From contig NC_064830.1 of assembly GCF_024166365.1 (NCBI RefSeq), forward strand, positions 87,662,721-87,726,720: DNA of 64,000 nt, in the 5' to 3' direction. The stretch's first letter is position 1. Every line of letters starts with the position of its first letter. Of the stretch, positions 44,256 through 56,850 are shown piece by piece. Both the position numbers and the translations under genes were made by a program. The notes beneath the pieces are model-generated. The model made no database searches, had not been told where the DNA came from, and saw only the letters and a program-made list of their open reading frames with translations. The DNA is from Elephas maximus indicus. Lineage: Eukaryota > Chordata > Mammalia > Proboscidea > Elephantidae.

Positions 44256-44589
44256 GCCTCCCTAAATAAATGTCAAAAGAGTTTAAGCACAAAGTGGAAA
44301 CTGTTCTTAAATGCTAAAGGCCCACCTTCAACTTAGATCTGCTTTCCTACATTGTCTGTGTGCTCACTACCACCTGCCATCCATCCTCCCAGCAGCCCTG
44401 TAAATGTGGTCAGGTCACAATTGGTTCTCCCAAGGCCCATTTTACAGAGGAGCCAAATGAATGCACCTTTCTCGGTGTCACAGGCAGTGAGGAAGTACCA
44501 GAGCAGAGTGGGTGTGGAGTGGAAATGAGCTTTAAGGGAGGCCCGAGTCCATGTCAGGTGCAGTGCTAGGTGAAGGCAGGTACAAGTGG

Positions 44590-44705
44590 GTGTCCACACA
44601 TTTCACTGAGGAGGAGTCTGAGACTTGGGGTAGAGACTTACCTGGGTGACACAGCTTATAAGTGGCAGAGTCAGGATTCGAACCCTAGGTAGTTGACCTT
44701 GAAGC
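44590..44705 (+). repeat. MIR-like SINE
   Basis: GGGTGACACAGCTTATAAGT and GGATTCGAACCCTAGG. 44,710-45,390 holds nothing recognised. Confidence 0.6.
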
Positions 44706-45389
44706 CCAAGGAGTAGAGTTTTAAAGAACTAAAATTCTTATCTTGGAGATAAGAACCATTTTGGAGAACCAGCCGGGGAGGCCTGAGGTTTTCCTGAAGC
44801 AGCCAGAAAAGAGTTCTGCTTTATCTAAAGAGGAAACGAAACTTCTCCAGAGGACAGATAAAAGCTCTCTGAGCTGGGCAGCTCTCCAAGCCCTCAGAGC
44901 CACAACATCCTGGCAGTCGCTTGCCCCCTGCAGAAGCCACATTTCCACAGCTGGGCAGCTCTAGTGGGAAAAAATCCCGAGAATTAGCCAAATTAACTTT
45001 GCAGGAGTCATTTTCTGTCTCTGGTTCTGCCTCTTGTAATTAGTAACCATTATCCTCCAACCCCAGCCTAGTATTTCTCTTATCCAGACTACACAGTGCT
45101 TTCAGTCATTCTTCTTGACTCAGGGAATTGTAAATTCAATCTGGCTTTGGACAGGATCCCACATAAAGCCCATTGCCTCCCTCAGGGCTGCCCAGTCAGA
45201 GAGGAGGGAGACTATCACCTCCTTGGATCTTGAGCCTGTATCTCTATTGATGCAAACTGAAAGCATACTTTGTAGAAACCACATCCCACTCGACCTCCTA
45301 TGGGTCTTACCTCCAGGTCTCTCTTCCACATCAACTGCTGTCAATGTTTGTGGTATTTCTTGTTTTCTAATCTGTTTCAGGATATAAAG

Positions 45390-46260
45390 GCTATTATTTT
45401 TTCTCTGAGTACTACTTTGGCTTCATTCTGCAGGTATTTTTCATTGCTAAAATAATTTATGACTTCTCTTTCAACTTAGGAAACCCTGGTGGCGTCATGC
45501 TTAAGAGTCCGGCTGATAACCAAAAAAGGTCAGCAGTTCAAATGCACAAGGCGCTCCTTGGAAACTCTATGGGGACATTCTGCTCTGTCCTGTAGGGTCG
45601 CTATGAGTTGGAATTGACTGGATGGCAATAAGTTTTTCTTTCAACTAAGAGTTATTCAAAAGTATTAATGCACTTTGAAAATTTTTTCAGGTGGCTGGGA
45701 TTTTTTAAATTTATCTTCGTATTGTTTATTTCTAAATTTATTTCGTTATAGTCAATATGTGTGACTTTTATGATATCAGTGATGAAGAATTTTTTGGAAT
45801 CTTTTTTGTAGCATTTTCTGGTCAGTTTTTTTTTTTTTAATGAATGTTCCTCTTATATTTGAAAAAAATTCTATTTTTTATTGGGTTTTTAGTTCTAGAA
45901 ATATACCTATTAGATCAAGCTTGCTAATTATACTATTCATATTTTCTCTTTTTATGTTCCTTTCTCTGCCAGATTTGTCTCCTGTTATGATGGAGGATCT
46001 GTTATTTTTCTCTGTAGTTCTATCAGTTTTTCGCATTGTTTTTAAAGCTAAGTTGTTAGGTGCACGAGGGCTCATAATTTTTATACCATTTTGGTGAATT
46101 GCTCTTTTTATCAGTATAAAACAGCCATATCCTCCCTTTTAATACTTCAGTGCCTTGAATTTTATTTATCTGATATTCGTATTCCTACACTTATTAAAAT
46201 TTGTATTTTTCTAGACTAAAGAATTTTTTAGGTCTTGGTTTTGTTCAACCCTAAATACAG
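45390..46260 (-). mobile_element. Old L1/HAL1 remnant split by an AfroSINE
   Basis: AT-rich sequence on both sides of the SINE with CAGGTATTTTTCATTGC, TTTTTAGTTCTAGAAATATA and CTCCTGTTATGATGGAGG. It reads as diverged L1 on the minus strand. Confidence 0.5.
45479..45637 (+). mobile_element. AfroSINE, subtype S, with target duplication
   Basis: Complete copy. Flanks CTTTCAACTTAG and CTTTCAACTAAG differ at one base. Confidence 0.9.
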
Positions 46261-46319
46261 GACTTTTTTTTTGACCCGGTCTATCAGCCAGATAAGTTGA
46301 AAGAAAACAAACACAGAAA

Positions 46320-46485
46320 AAACTTCCATTCCCGTCTCAGCTCTGCCGTGACCTTGGGCAAGTCATTTTTCTGTGTTTGGGTCTCAGTTTCCTCTTCCAT
46401 TAAATGGGGCTATGATGACCTGCTTTAGCTTTTTCTAAGGGTTTTTGTGAAAAGCAATACAATAGTGAATATGAAAGGCACTATG
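46320..46485 (+). repeat. MIR-like SINE
   Basis: CTTGGGCAAGTCATTTTTCT and CTCAGTTTCCTCTTCCATTA. Confidence 0.7.
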
Positions 46486-46529
46486 AACTTCCCTGTACCC
46501 ATATTAGTTGTTGGGTGAAAACAAGTTGG

Positions 46530-46980
46530 CCGACATTCCAGGCAATGAGAATGGCGTGTGCAAAAGCCTGGAGGTGGGAAAGCCCCCAGTGATGGGGAGA
46601 GGGCAATGAGGATGCTGGTGACCTCCCATCTGTTGACTGCCTCCTCCTTTCAGAATAAGACATGAAAAGACACAGTCCCTGCCCTGGAGGAACTTTCAGT
46701 TGAAAGGGAGAGAAATGGCGTGCACAGGTCCCTATTAATGAGAGTGAAAAGGAGGTTGGGAGAGAGGGACAGAGAGAGCTGTGAGTTGGGCTAAGGAATA
46801 AGGACACCAGGAGTGTCATGAGGGGGAGACATCTGGAAGAGGATGGCATTGGAGGAGGCACTGGGAGGCAGAGGAAGGCATTCCAAGAAAAGGTCCACAC
46901 AGAAGTGAGAGAATGGAAAGTTGGTGGCACCTTTGGGGACTGGTGGGACGGGGGTGGGAGAGGGCAGGGTTTGTAAAGGC
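46530..46980 (-). repeat. L2-like remnant
   Basis: GGCGTGTGCAAAAGCCTGGA and GAGGAGGCACTGGGAGGC lie in antisense L2 order. 46,980-48,540 holds no recognised feature. Confidence 0.45.
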
Positions 46981-48542
46981 TGCTCTTGAACCCCGTGCCT
47001 TCTCCCAGAACAACTTGAATCTTTACTGATGCCATGATGCTGCTCCTGGGGCATCTCCAGTCCAGCTCACTTCTCATCGCCATAACAACCTGCATCCCAT
47101 AATGAGCAAGAGGTAATCAGGAAAGGGTTGGAAAAGGCAGCCTTTCACCTCCCGTTTGGAGGTGCCAGTGCTTGGGCTAGAGATGGGGTCTCATCTGCTA
47201 CCCATTTCCCCCCGTTGGGGTCTCCTGGCATCTCAGAACCCTCAGCACACCACACCCCCCTCACCCCAGGAGGACACCAGCTTGGCCATTGTAAGCCAAA
47301 CTGGGACCACAGATACGGGATTTCAGGGCCCCAGGGAGGCTTTAATAAACTCGCTTAATTTTCAACATTTGCAAACCAGGACAATGCAAATCTAGATTTC
47401 TGGCTTCTCTTGAAAAATTGAAAGACCTAGCGCTAACCAGGCCCTCATATTCCCATGACACGAAGCAGCTGGAGTGGAGTGGCGACTGCCACTTTAGAAC
47501 TCGGCTGTGCTTGCCACTTGTCCCTCCTGTCATGTGCTCTCTTAGATATTGCTGTTTACTCCGAGAGAGGTGACTGGCCACCAGGTGAGCTTCCTGTGAG
47601 CTGCCTCCAGAACAGTGAGCATCCTGATGCTGAAGACATGTAACCAGAGGGTAGATGGACCCTTATAAAGGCCGAAGGGGACCTGCAGTGTCATTGGGGT
47701 GGACTGACGGGCCTTTGGGATCCTACTGGCCCTGGGAATTGGTGGTTCTGAGGTCTTTGCTGATACTCTCAGGTTTCAGACTAGGCTTCTCCCTTCCCCC
47801 TCATCCATTGTTTTTCTCTTTACCTTCTTACTGAGATGCAGCATACCTGTGGGGAGTGCCAGGCAGGTGTACAGCCTCGTGAATTTTCTCCTGTGTGTTA
47901 CCCAATCAAGAAATAAAACAGGACCAGCTCCCCAGAAGGCCCCTCCTGTACCCTCCCAGTCACACCGCTGCCGCTAGGGGCACCATCCTGATGTCTAGGC
48001 TTCCTTTCTTTGCTCAGCACTGCACCTGTGAGGCCCATCCAGGCAGTCATGGCAGCTGTTGTTTTGTCAACAGTGTCCCGGCCTCTTCCACCCAGCCATG
48101 GCTTCTTTGCCTCCTTGCAACTACCCAGTGAGGCAAGTGGTCCCATAGGGTACCATTTCACAGATGAAGAGACTGAGGCCCTGACACGTCACCCAGCCCG
48201 CAGGTTGGGGTCCACACTTAGGCCTAGAGTTACCGTCCATGTCTCAGGTGCTCTGGGGTTGCTGTGTACATGGGTGGCCACGCATGTCTCTGTGTCCCCG
48301 GCATGTCTGTGTGTCCCCACCCAAGCCGGGAATGATATGGTGCAAAACAACAGGAAGAGCTTGAGAAAGGAAAGCACCTCACCCAATCCCATGCTTGTGT
48401 GCAAACAGAAAATGAACAGGGAGCTCTTATCTGCACTGACAAGTTGTGGGGGCAAAGTCCTGGGCACTTTGAAACATGTTCAGTGAGGGCTGGGCAAAGA
48501 GTGAGTGTGTGGCCCCAGCTTGGCTACTTCCTGGTTTTTCAC

Positions 48543-49057
48543 TGTCTTAGTCATCTAGTGCTGCTATAACAAGAATGCCACAAGTGGATGGCTTTACAAA
48601 CAGAAATTTATTCTCTCAGAGTCTAGGAGGCTAGAAGTCTGAATTCAGGGTGCCAGCTCCAGGGGAAGGCTTTCTCTCTCTGTCAGCTCTGGGAGAAGGG
48701 CATCAGTCTTCCCTGGGTCTAGGAGCTTCTCAGCCAGGGATCCCAAGTCCAATGAACATGCTTCATTCCCGGCTCTTCTATCTTGGTGGTAGAAGGTCCC
48801 TCTCCTCTCTGCTTGCTTCTCTCTTTTATATCTCAAAAAAGATTGACTCAAGATACAACCTAATCCTGTAGATCGAGTCCTGCCTCACTAACATAACTGC
48901 CTCTAATCCTGCCTCATTAACATCATAGAGGTTAGGATTTGCAACCCATAGGATAAATACATTAGATCACAAAATGGAGGACAACCATACAATACTGGGA
49001 ATCATGGCCTAGCCAAATTGATACATATTTTTAGGAGACACAGTTCAGTCCATAACA
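48543..49057 (-). mobile_element. Solo LTR (ERVL/MaLR-type)
   Basis: A 515-bp LTR, plus-strand ends TGTCTTAGTCATCTAG and CAGTCCATAACA. Flanks TTCAC and GTCAC match at 4 of 5. Same family as 43,535, in the same orientation. Confidence 0.85.
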
Positions 49058-49104
49058 GTCACCTTGGGTGATTTCTTCCGAACTGGACTTGCCGGGAAGA
49101 GCAA

Positions 49105-49340
49105 ACAGAGAGATGTATGAAAGGAGTGGGTGTATGGCACTACACTGTGGACTCCACAGACAGGAAGCCTGGTTCAAATCCTGGTCCCACCGCTTACTAG
49201 TCGTGTATCCGTAGGCAGGTCCTGATGCCTCTCTGGGCCTCAGTCTTCCCATCTCTACAATGGGGATAAGGATAACTGCACCTGCCCCAGTCTTAGGGTT
49301 GTCATTGTGTGAGTCAAGGGCCCTGATGCCATGCTGCTGT
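49105..49340 (+). repeat. MIR-like SINE
   Basis: GAAGCCTGGTTCAAATCCTG, CTTACTAGTCG and TGGGCCTCAGTCTTCCCATC. Confidence 0.7.
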
Positions 49341-49504
49341 GTGAGTGCAGAGGGATCTGATGGCAGCAAGCATGGGTGGCAAGTGAAGTGGCGTCCATGG
49401 GCAGAAGGGCCTAGGGCATGGCCTCTAATGGGGACTTGCAGGGGCAACTGCTATAACTTCTCTGGACCTTGGGAAGGAGGTCCATGGGCAGCTGTGACTG
49501 TCAC

Positions 49505-49701
49505 TGTTGTCATCAAGTCAATTCCAACTTATGGTGACCCCATGTGTGCAGAGTAGAACTGTTCCATTGGGTTTTCAAGGCTGTGACCTTTTGGAAGCAG
49601 ATCACCAGGCCTGTCTTCCAAGGCGCCTCTGGGTGGGTTTGAACCACTAACCTTTTGTCTAGTAGCAGAGCCCGTGACCATTTGGGCCACCCAGGGACTC
49701 G
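49505..49701 (-). mobile_element. AfroSINE, subtype G
   Basis: Reverse copy with CAAGTCAATTCCAACTTATG and GAAGCAGATCACCAGGCCTG. Confidence 0.87.
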
Positions 49702-50023
49702 TGACTGTTGCTAAGACAGCCAAAACCTAATCGGAGTCCTGGGGCCAGACATCATCATCCCGAGGAAGCCAATTGACTGATGCAGTCTTAACAGTCTCAG
49801 CTGGGGCAACGAGTAATTATCTTCTAATGCCCCAATTACCAGCTTTCTGGAGGCCGGCTTGGGGGTGGCCAGGCTCTGTGCCTGCTTCTAGGTATTTAAA
49901 GGAGACTGAAAGCCAGAATTGGTCAGTGTTTATCCAGTGAGGAGAGGTGGAAAATTCCAGCTCTTGGAGCTGCTTCCCTGACCCCATCAGGGAAAGCTGA
50001 CTGGGTCGCTCTGCACACACACA

Positions 50024-50181
50024 AACGAAACCTGTTGCCATCAAGTTGATTCCAACTCATAGCGACCCTACAGGACAGTGTAAAACTGTCCCATAGAGTT
50101 TCCGAGGAGCGCCTGGTGGATTCAAACAGCCAACCTTTTGGTTAGCAGCCATAGCACTTGACCGCTATGCCACCAGGGTTT
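50024..50181 (-). mobile_element. AfroSINE, subtype S
   Basis: Complete reverse copy from ACGAAACCTGTTGCC to ATGCCACCAGGGTTTC. Confidence 0.9.
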
Positions 50182-50189
50182 CTGCCCTG

Positions 50190-50350
50190 CACATAGCCGG
50201 GGGAGTTTGTTCATTCATCCATTCAGCAAATATTATGGAGTCCCTGCTGTGTGCCAGGCACTGTGTTAGGAACTGGGGACACAGCCATGAATACAAGAGA
50301 CACAGCCCCTGCCCTTGTGAAAGCCAACGCTCCACTGGGGGATATCGCTG
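50190..50350 (+). repeat. MIR/L3-like remnant
   Basis: CTGTGTGCCAGGCACTGTGT and GAGACACAGCCCCTGCCCTTG. Confidence 0.5.
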
Positions 50351-50689
50351 ATAAACAGATAACTCCTGAGAGTAGAAAATGCCACCAGGGGTGAGTGTGT
50401 TGCTGAGAACCGAAGCAAACGAAGGGGTGTAGAGTGGTGGTAGTCAGCACTGCTCCTGAGGAGGGGGCGTCTGGATAGGAGCTCCTTGGGCTGAGGCTCC
50501 TCCCTGGGGCATCAGGGACTTTCTGAAGCCAGGCTTGGTTTCCCGGATCCTCAATGGGGTTGCTGGGGCAACCAACACATGTCCACATTGCCGTAAAGTG
50601 GTCATTGGCATGTGATGATGGCCTGTTGCCAAGACAGTGGCCCCTGGAAGCCAGTCCACAGTCTCAAACCAACCCTCCCTGTCCCTCTC

Positions 50690-51650
50690 GGACAAGGCCC
50701 TTGGCTCACTCTGTCTGGGTTTCATCCACAGTATCAGCTGATGACCCTCAAATCTATCCCCAACCCAAAGTTTTCTTCTGACCCAAAGACCACAAGATTA
50801 CACTGCCTCCCGGGGCCCTGCTGTCTGCTTGGTTTCGATGTAGCATGGCACAGCTCCTGGGCTTCCCCAGCAAGCTTGCTCCTCTCCCCATCTCTATTCC
50901 AGGGAGAGGAGCCACCACCCACCTCCACCCCAGCTGAGGCCCACTGCTCCCCCCCTCAACCCTTCTTCTCCAGCTCTGGCAGCACTGCTTTCATTTCTCT
51001 CTTGATGGCCTGGGTAGCCTCCAAACCCATCTACTTGCTTCCATACTTACTTACCCCTGCAATCTTTTCGCCACTCAGAAGTTAAGTGGTCTTTTGGAAA
51101 GCAAACCTGAGCCTAGTCCTTAACCAAATAAACCAAACCCATTGCCGTTGAGTCAATTCTGGCTCATAGCGACCCTATAGGACAGAGTAGAACTGGCCCA
51201 TGGGGCTTCCAAAGAGTGGCTGGTGGATTCGAACTGCCGACCTTTTAGCTAGCAGCCATAACTCTTAACCACTTCAATGGTTCCCATCACCCTTGGGATG
51301 GAGCCTGAGTCTCTTACCACGCCTGGTAGGCAGCTTTGCCCTCTGGCCCCTGCCAACCTCTCTGCCTTCATTCCCCATGCTCTATACGTCACTCCAGCCA
51401 AAGGGTCCATACTGTGGGCAGTAAATGGGCCACCCCCTCTTCCCTCCCTGGTTATTCATTTAGTCCAACCCCCCAGTGGGTCACGTGAAGACTTGGAGTC
51501 ATTGTTCACTCGCATTTCTCCTCTTTTTCTCGCATCTACCCCCCAGCATCCATCTGTCAGCAGGTCCTCCAAAACAGATCCAGAATCCAGCCCCCTCCAA
51601 CCCTGGTCTGGACCCAGCATCTCGTTGCTGGTTCCTGCTTCTGTCCTTGA
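50690..51650 (+). repeat. L2 remnants split by an AfroSINE
   Basis: CTTCCATACTTACTTACCCC before, and AATGGTTCCCATCACCCTTG with CTTTGCCCTCTGGCCCC after, the SINE at 51,128 fit L2 order. Confidence 0.5.
51128..51275 (-). mobile_element. AfroSINE, subtype S, end of head missing
   Basis: Reverse copy from ATAAACCAAACCCATTGCCG to ACTCTTAACCACTTC. Confidence 0.88.
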
Positions 51651-51659
51651 TCCAGCAGG

Positions 51660-51770
51660 GCATCCACCACCCCACAGGCTATCCACCACCTCACAGGCCA
51701 TCCACCACCCCACAGGCCATCCACCACCCCACAGGCCATCCACCACCACACAGGCTATCCACCACCCCAG
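51660..51770 (+). repeat. 19-bp minisatellite, about 5.7 copies
   Basis: The unit is CCATCCACCACCCCACAGG, with single-base variants (CTATCC, CCTCACAGG, CCACACAGG). It lies in IL4R intron 1. Confidence 0.92.
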
Positions 51771-52799
51771 AGCCAGAGGGATCCTTATAAAAGTCTTGTT
51801 ATGTCACTTTTCTGCTCAGAACCATCCAGTAACTTCCCATCTTACTCAAATACTTGTCAAAGGAAGGAAGAGAGGAATGAATGAGTGAATAAATGGCCTT
51901 GTTTGCTTTCATAGTAGCCGGCACATAGTGGGTGCTCAGAAAACACCTGCAATAAGAATAAAGGATTGCAGGGCAGGTAGATGTGGAACTGGGAGCACAC
52001 AATAGGTGTGCAGGAAGCCTGAGACCCTGAGGGCTGAGGCTCTGATGCTCCTGTGGCAATAGAACCAGCTGTCACCCCCACCCCTTCTATACCAGCGGGG
52101 GTGGGGGTAGGCAGAGCCCAGGGCACGCTGGGGCATTGGCCTGGCTTGCCTTACAGGCTGGGTGGGGCTGTTGACGCAGCTATGGATTCTGGGAACACTG
52201 GCCAGGCAGCAGTTCTGGGAAGACTGCTGCTCCGGGACAAGTGCGGCCTTGGGCCCCCGGCCAGACCACCCAGCTGCCCTGAGGAAGCTGTCTCGAGGAA
52301 GCTCCAGGCCGGCTTACTGCTGGAGTTTCAAGAGTCAGTGGTTCTGAGCTGCCCAGCCCCTCTGTCCTTGGTTTCCTCTCCATGTGCTGCTTGTCACGGG
52401 TTGACTGCATCCTGTCTGCAGATTCAGCTTGTCTCCTTCCAGCTGGGTTTGCTGCCGGGAGCAGGGAGGAGAGATCAGGACGCATATTCTTCCCACTGGG
52501 CTTGAGAAGAACCCATGGGGTCCCATCCAAGCTGCCGTGGCTTCTGACGTCCCAGGGCTCACCACTCACCTCTGAGAAATAGTGAGTTGTGTGTGTTTCC
52601 CGCCAGCAGGACGAGGTCATTTCCCTTTCTGGGCCTTTGCACTCTTCCTGGCTCAGGCTTCCACCCACTCTGCGGCTTTCAAACTCCACACCCTTGACAG
52701 TGTCACTTGCCCTCTCTCAGCCTCAATTTTCCTCTTTGGCCGTTTTTCCTCTTCGGGGTCTAATAACACCACCTCCCAGGGCCCACGGGGATTAGAAGG

Positions 52800-53005
52800 C
52801 TGCGTTTCGAGAGGCAGCAGAGCACAGCAGTTTAAGTGTGGACTCTGGAGCAAGACTGCCGAGGTTCAAATCCTGGCTTTAACCTCTCTGTGCCTCATTC
52901 TCCTCACGTGTAAAATGTGGATTTTAATGGCAGCTACCTCAGGGTTGTTGTAAGGACTCAGTTGATGAATTGGTCAAGAACAGTGCCAGGCACCTAATAA
53001 GTACT
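52800..53005 (+). repeat. MIR-like SINE
   Basis: TTTAAGTGTGGACTCTGGAG, GAGGTTCAAATCCTGGC and ACCTCTCTGTGCCTCATTC. 51,950-52,790 holds nothing recognised. Confidence 0.75.
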
Positions 53006-53009
53006 GCGC

Positions 53010-53208
53010 GAACGGTTTGCACTCAACTACTAACCTAAAGGTCGGTGGTTGGAACCCATCCAGTCCCATCACAGAACAAAGGCCTGGCAATCTGCTTCCA
53101 TAAAGATTACAGCCAAGAAAACTCTATGGAGCAGTTCGCCTCTGTAACACATGGGGTCGCCATGAGTGAAATCAACTCAGAGGTAACAGGTTTGGGGTTT
53201 TTTTTTTA
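53010..53208 (+). mobile_element. AfroSINE, subtype G, truncated head
   Basis: Starts within the head (AACGGTTTGCACTC), with AAGGCCTGGCAATCTGCTTC and GGGTCGCCATGAGTG, then a T-run. Confidence 0.85.
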
Positions 53209-53479
53209 ATATATATATATATGTGTGCATAGCAATTATTATGAACAAAGCCCTGGTACATAGTACATGTTTAAAAATATTGAATTCGTTACTGTTGAAT
53301 TGTAGCCATTTATTCATTCAACACATGTTTATGGAGCACATGCTATGTCTGTGTCAGGCACTGTTTTAGGAACTGGGGACACAGTATTGACATGGCAAAC
53401 ATAAAGCTCTACCGTCATGGGGCTGGGATTCTCATCCGGGGAGTCAAAGAATACATATATAGAAATAAGTAACTTAAGT

Positions 53480-54530
53480 GTTACAGGTTATCTTTTACAC
53501 TCCCAACTAGCTGCCTACTGGGAGAGGCTATTTCACATCTTGCCAGCATGGAATTCTTTTGTGAACCATTTATGTCCTTTGCCTATTTTTCTTAAAGAAG
53601 TGTTTGTCTTACTGATTTGTAAGATCTCTTTATATATTAAGGCCATTAACCCTTTGTAATGTAGATTGCTGCCTTCTTGTAGTCTTTTGCCTGATTTCTA
53701 TTTTGTGAATGGTATGTTTTGGTACAGGGATGTTGAAAAATTGCAGTCAGATCTTTCTATCTTTGCCTTCTGCGTCCTGAAATAAAATAAACATTTATAC
53801 ATGTAACCTCACTGAAATGATTAGGGATGGTGATAAGTATTGTGACGGAGGTAAACAGGGTGTGGTGACAAGGAGTCATGGAGGAAGCCCCCATTAGATG
53901 GGGAGCCAGAAAAGTTCTCTGAAGTCTTTTTGGGTGTAAAGACTGTGAAGGAGGACAGTCTGTGAGTGCGTCAGAGTGGTAAGGAGGCCAGCGAGCCTGG
54001 AGGCTTGTGGGGGACAGGGAGGAAGCAGAGAGGACGTCAGAGGCTTAGCTGGGGCCCAGTCATCAGAGGGCTTGCAATTTTTTTTTTTTTTGCACTCTTT
54101 TAAACTTTTGCTTTTGAGGTAATTATAGACTCATATTTTTTATGTAGTTGTAAGAAATAATACAGAGTGATCGAGTTTCCCCAAATGGTATCATTTTGCA
54201 AGGTTATAGTACAGTATCACAACCAAGATATAATCTGCTGATCTTGTTCAGATTTCCCTGTCCTGCTTACACTCATTTGTATGGGTACGTGTTTGGTTCT
54301 GTGCCATTTTGTCACGTGCCCAGTAGGCTTATGTGTCCACCACCACAGTCAAGATGCAAACAATTCCATCATCTCACAGATCCCCCTTGTTGCCCTTTTA
54401 TAGCCACACCCATTTCCCTCCTGCATTCTTAACCCCTGGCAATCACTCATCTGTTCTCCATTTCCATAATTCTGTCATTTCAAGAGTGCTATATAAATGG
54501 GATCACACAGTGGTTTGGGGAGAGGTGGAG
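53480..54530 (-). mobile_element. Old L1/HAL1 remnants
   Basis: TTATGTCCTTTGCCTATTTT near 53,570, and GAGGTAATTATAGACTCATA with CTATATAAATGGGATCACAC near 54,116-54,507, are antisense L1 blocks. 53,790-54,090 resembles MIR/L2 weakly. Confidence 0.5.
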
Positions 54531-55009
54531 GGCAGCAGGCAGCGCTTAGATTTTATTCTGAGTCGGAGATGCCCTGCCTTTATGGGCCATGGATCCCCCA
54601 GTGAAGAAAGCCTTCAGGAGCTGGAGGCCCCTGAGGGTGTGAGCAGGTGGTTCCTCGCCTGGTTTCCAATTTAAAAATGACTCTGGCTGCAGCAAGAAGA
54701 GACCCATGTCTGCAGCAACTGCTAACTCCCCATCCCACCAAACTCTCAGCCCCAGAATGGGTTTTTGAAAGATGTTGCCACTGCCCAGCTCACAGACCTC
54801 AAAAGCTGCTAATTACCTAAGGAGGGGCCCTTGACTGGAGCTCTAGGGTGAGCTTCAGGCTATCTGTGAGCTCTGATATGGAATGCAAAATTAAATGGGT
54901 GCCCTTTTCTAGAAAGAGGGTTTTTTTGGAGTTTGCATCATATGTTCAGAAAGGTCAGTGGTCTCCCTGAAACTTCTAGGACTCTGGTTTCTAGGTAGAG
55001 ATAGTGGTG

Positions 55010-55230
55010 AAGAGCTTGAAGCTCTGGATCCTGAACCCAAGGTTCGAATTCTAGCACAGTCAAAGCTCTGCAAATCACCTAACCTTTCTGTGCCTTGGTT
55101 TTCTCATCTGAAAATGGGAAATATAATACTGCCTATTTCATAGGGTTGTTCTGACTAAGAAATGAATTAATATAGGTAAAATGCTTAGAAGACAACCTGG
55201 CACTTGGTAAATATGTTTGTTAACCTTTTA
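55010..55230 (+). repeat. MIR-like SINE
   Basis: GAAGCTCTGGATCCTGAACC, GTGCCTTGGTTTTCTCATCT and TTCATAGGGTTGTTCTGAC. 54,530-55,000 holds nothing recognised. Confidence 0.65.
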
Positions 55231-55599
55231 GGCAAAGACCTTCTAGGCCCTCTGGGATTTTCAGATCCTCTCTGTGTCGGTTGTGCTCCTTTCAACAAGC
55301 TTCAGCTCAACAGTATGCCTTCCAAAGAGGGCACTGTCACCTCCCTTGTCCTGGCTTTCATACTTCTGTTAATATGACCCCAGTTTTTGTTCTTTTTTTT
55401 AAAGCTACTGCTTCACCATTGGTTTTTGCAGACAATGAAATGCCCAGGCGTTTCCAGTGCTAAGCCAGGCTTTCTAATTCTACGCTTGGGCAACTAGTGT
55501 TTCCTATTGATAAGTAGAGTGGCCAACTTCTCCCGATTCATTTCATTTCATCTTGTTGGTTTCAGCCTGTGGTTCTAGGAGAAGGAAAAGGAATTGTTG

Positions 55600-55815
55600 T
55601 ATTGGAATGCACTGTGGACTTGGTAGCAGACAGGCCTAGGTTCTGATTCTAACTCTGCCTTCTGTCTAGTGTGGGGTCCTGGGCAAGTTATTTGACCTCT
55701 CTCGGCCTCAGTTTCCTCAGCTGGAAAGTGGGGATAATAACAGTACTTAGGTTTCAGGGTCCTTGGGTGGATTCAATAAGGTAATGTTTCTAAAGCACTT
55801 AGCCAGTGCCAGCAA
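55600..55815 (+). repeat. MIR-like SINE
   Basis: GGGCAAGTTATTTGACCTCT and GGCCTCAGTTTCCTCAGCTG. 55,820-56,700 holds nothing recognised. Confidence 0.7.
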
Positions 55816-56729
55816 CAACTTAAGTTAACAAGCAGGGTTTTGTTTACATAGATCTTGGCTCAGCTTAAGGAAACTTTCCAGTAACCAGGCTCTGCTCAAC
55901 CATAACCGGACAGTGAGCACCTTGTCCGAGGAGGAAGCCAAGCAGAAAGCTAGACAGCAGCATGTCAGAGATGGGGTGTTTATTTACAAGGCATTCCTGT
56001 CCAGGCTCGCAGTTGAGCAAGGCAGGCAACTCCTGAGGCCCCTGAAGAATCCCTGGATTCAGTATGCAAGGTTGAAATTACATCCTCTTGCCACTACTTG
56101 ACCCTGGTCATTTGGCAATTCTTCTTAATTCCTTGAGTCATCTGAACCTTTGTCCTTTGTCCCCTGTGGGAGGCGTCTTCTCTCACTGTGTCTGTGTCAT
56201 GCTTCACCCTGAAATGCAGACCGTACACATCCCTGTGAAGCTCGCTGGAGGCGTGTGTGTGTACACGTGTGTGTGTTGGCATGCCCATGTGCTCACCCTC
56301 CACAGCAAATCAAAGGTAACAATCTTGACTGGCAGTAGACCCGACATTTTAGTGCACTCTGACTGGGGTGCTTGACATCTCTCCCACCGGAGGACTACCA
56401 TGAAAGTTCTTCTGCTGTGTGACCTTGGGCAGGTAGCTTGGCCTCTCTGTTTCTCTTTTTTCAAAATTGGGGCAAAGGTAACAGCTTTGCCCCTCTGCCG
56501 CAGTATGCTGTGGGCATCTTCTTTGAACTTGTGGGAGTGAAAGCTACCAGGACTTTGCAGAGGTAACTGGCGTCACGGACCTGCTACCCCACTGCCATCC
56601 CACCCTCCTTGATCTTCACCGTGACATTCAGCCATGGAAGGCAAGGTAGATAGGGAGGTCCCTCCAGGAAGAGCTCTCCACCCCAGGCTGAGCCCTGCGT
56701 CAAGCCCATTAGGGGCCCCACATCGTGTC

Positions 56730-56850
56730 CAAAACGTGTTTGTTCAACAAACACTTATTGAGTACCTATGTGCCAGGCACCATTGTAGGTACTAGGGACT
56801 CAGCAGTGAACAAGACAAGGCCCTGGCTCTGTGGATTACAAACAATTAAA
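56730..56850 (+). repeat. MIR/L3-like remnant
   Basis: ACACTTATTGAGTACCTATG and CCAGGCACCATTGTAGGTAC. Confidence 0.55.

Noticed and set aside
46481..47095. 204-codon minus-strand frame
   Set aside because: It lies mostly over an L2-like remnant. Ser/Pro-rich and without domain or splice context.
51660..51770. CRISPR-like array
   Set aside because: Units are directly adjacent with no unique spacers. It is a minisatellite in a mammalian intron.
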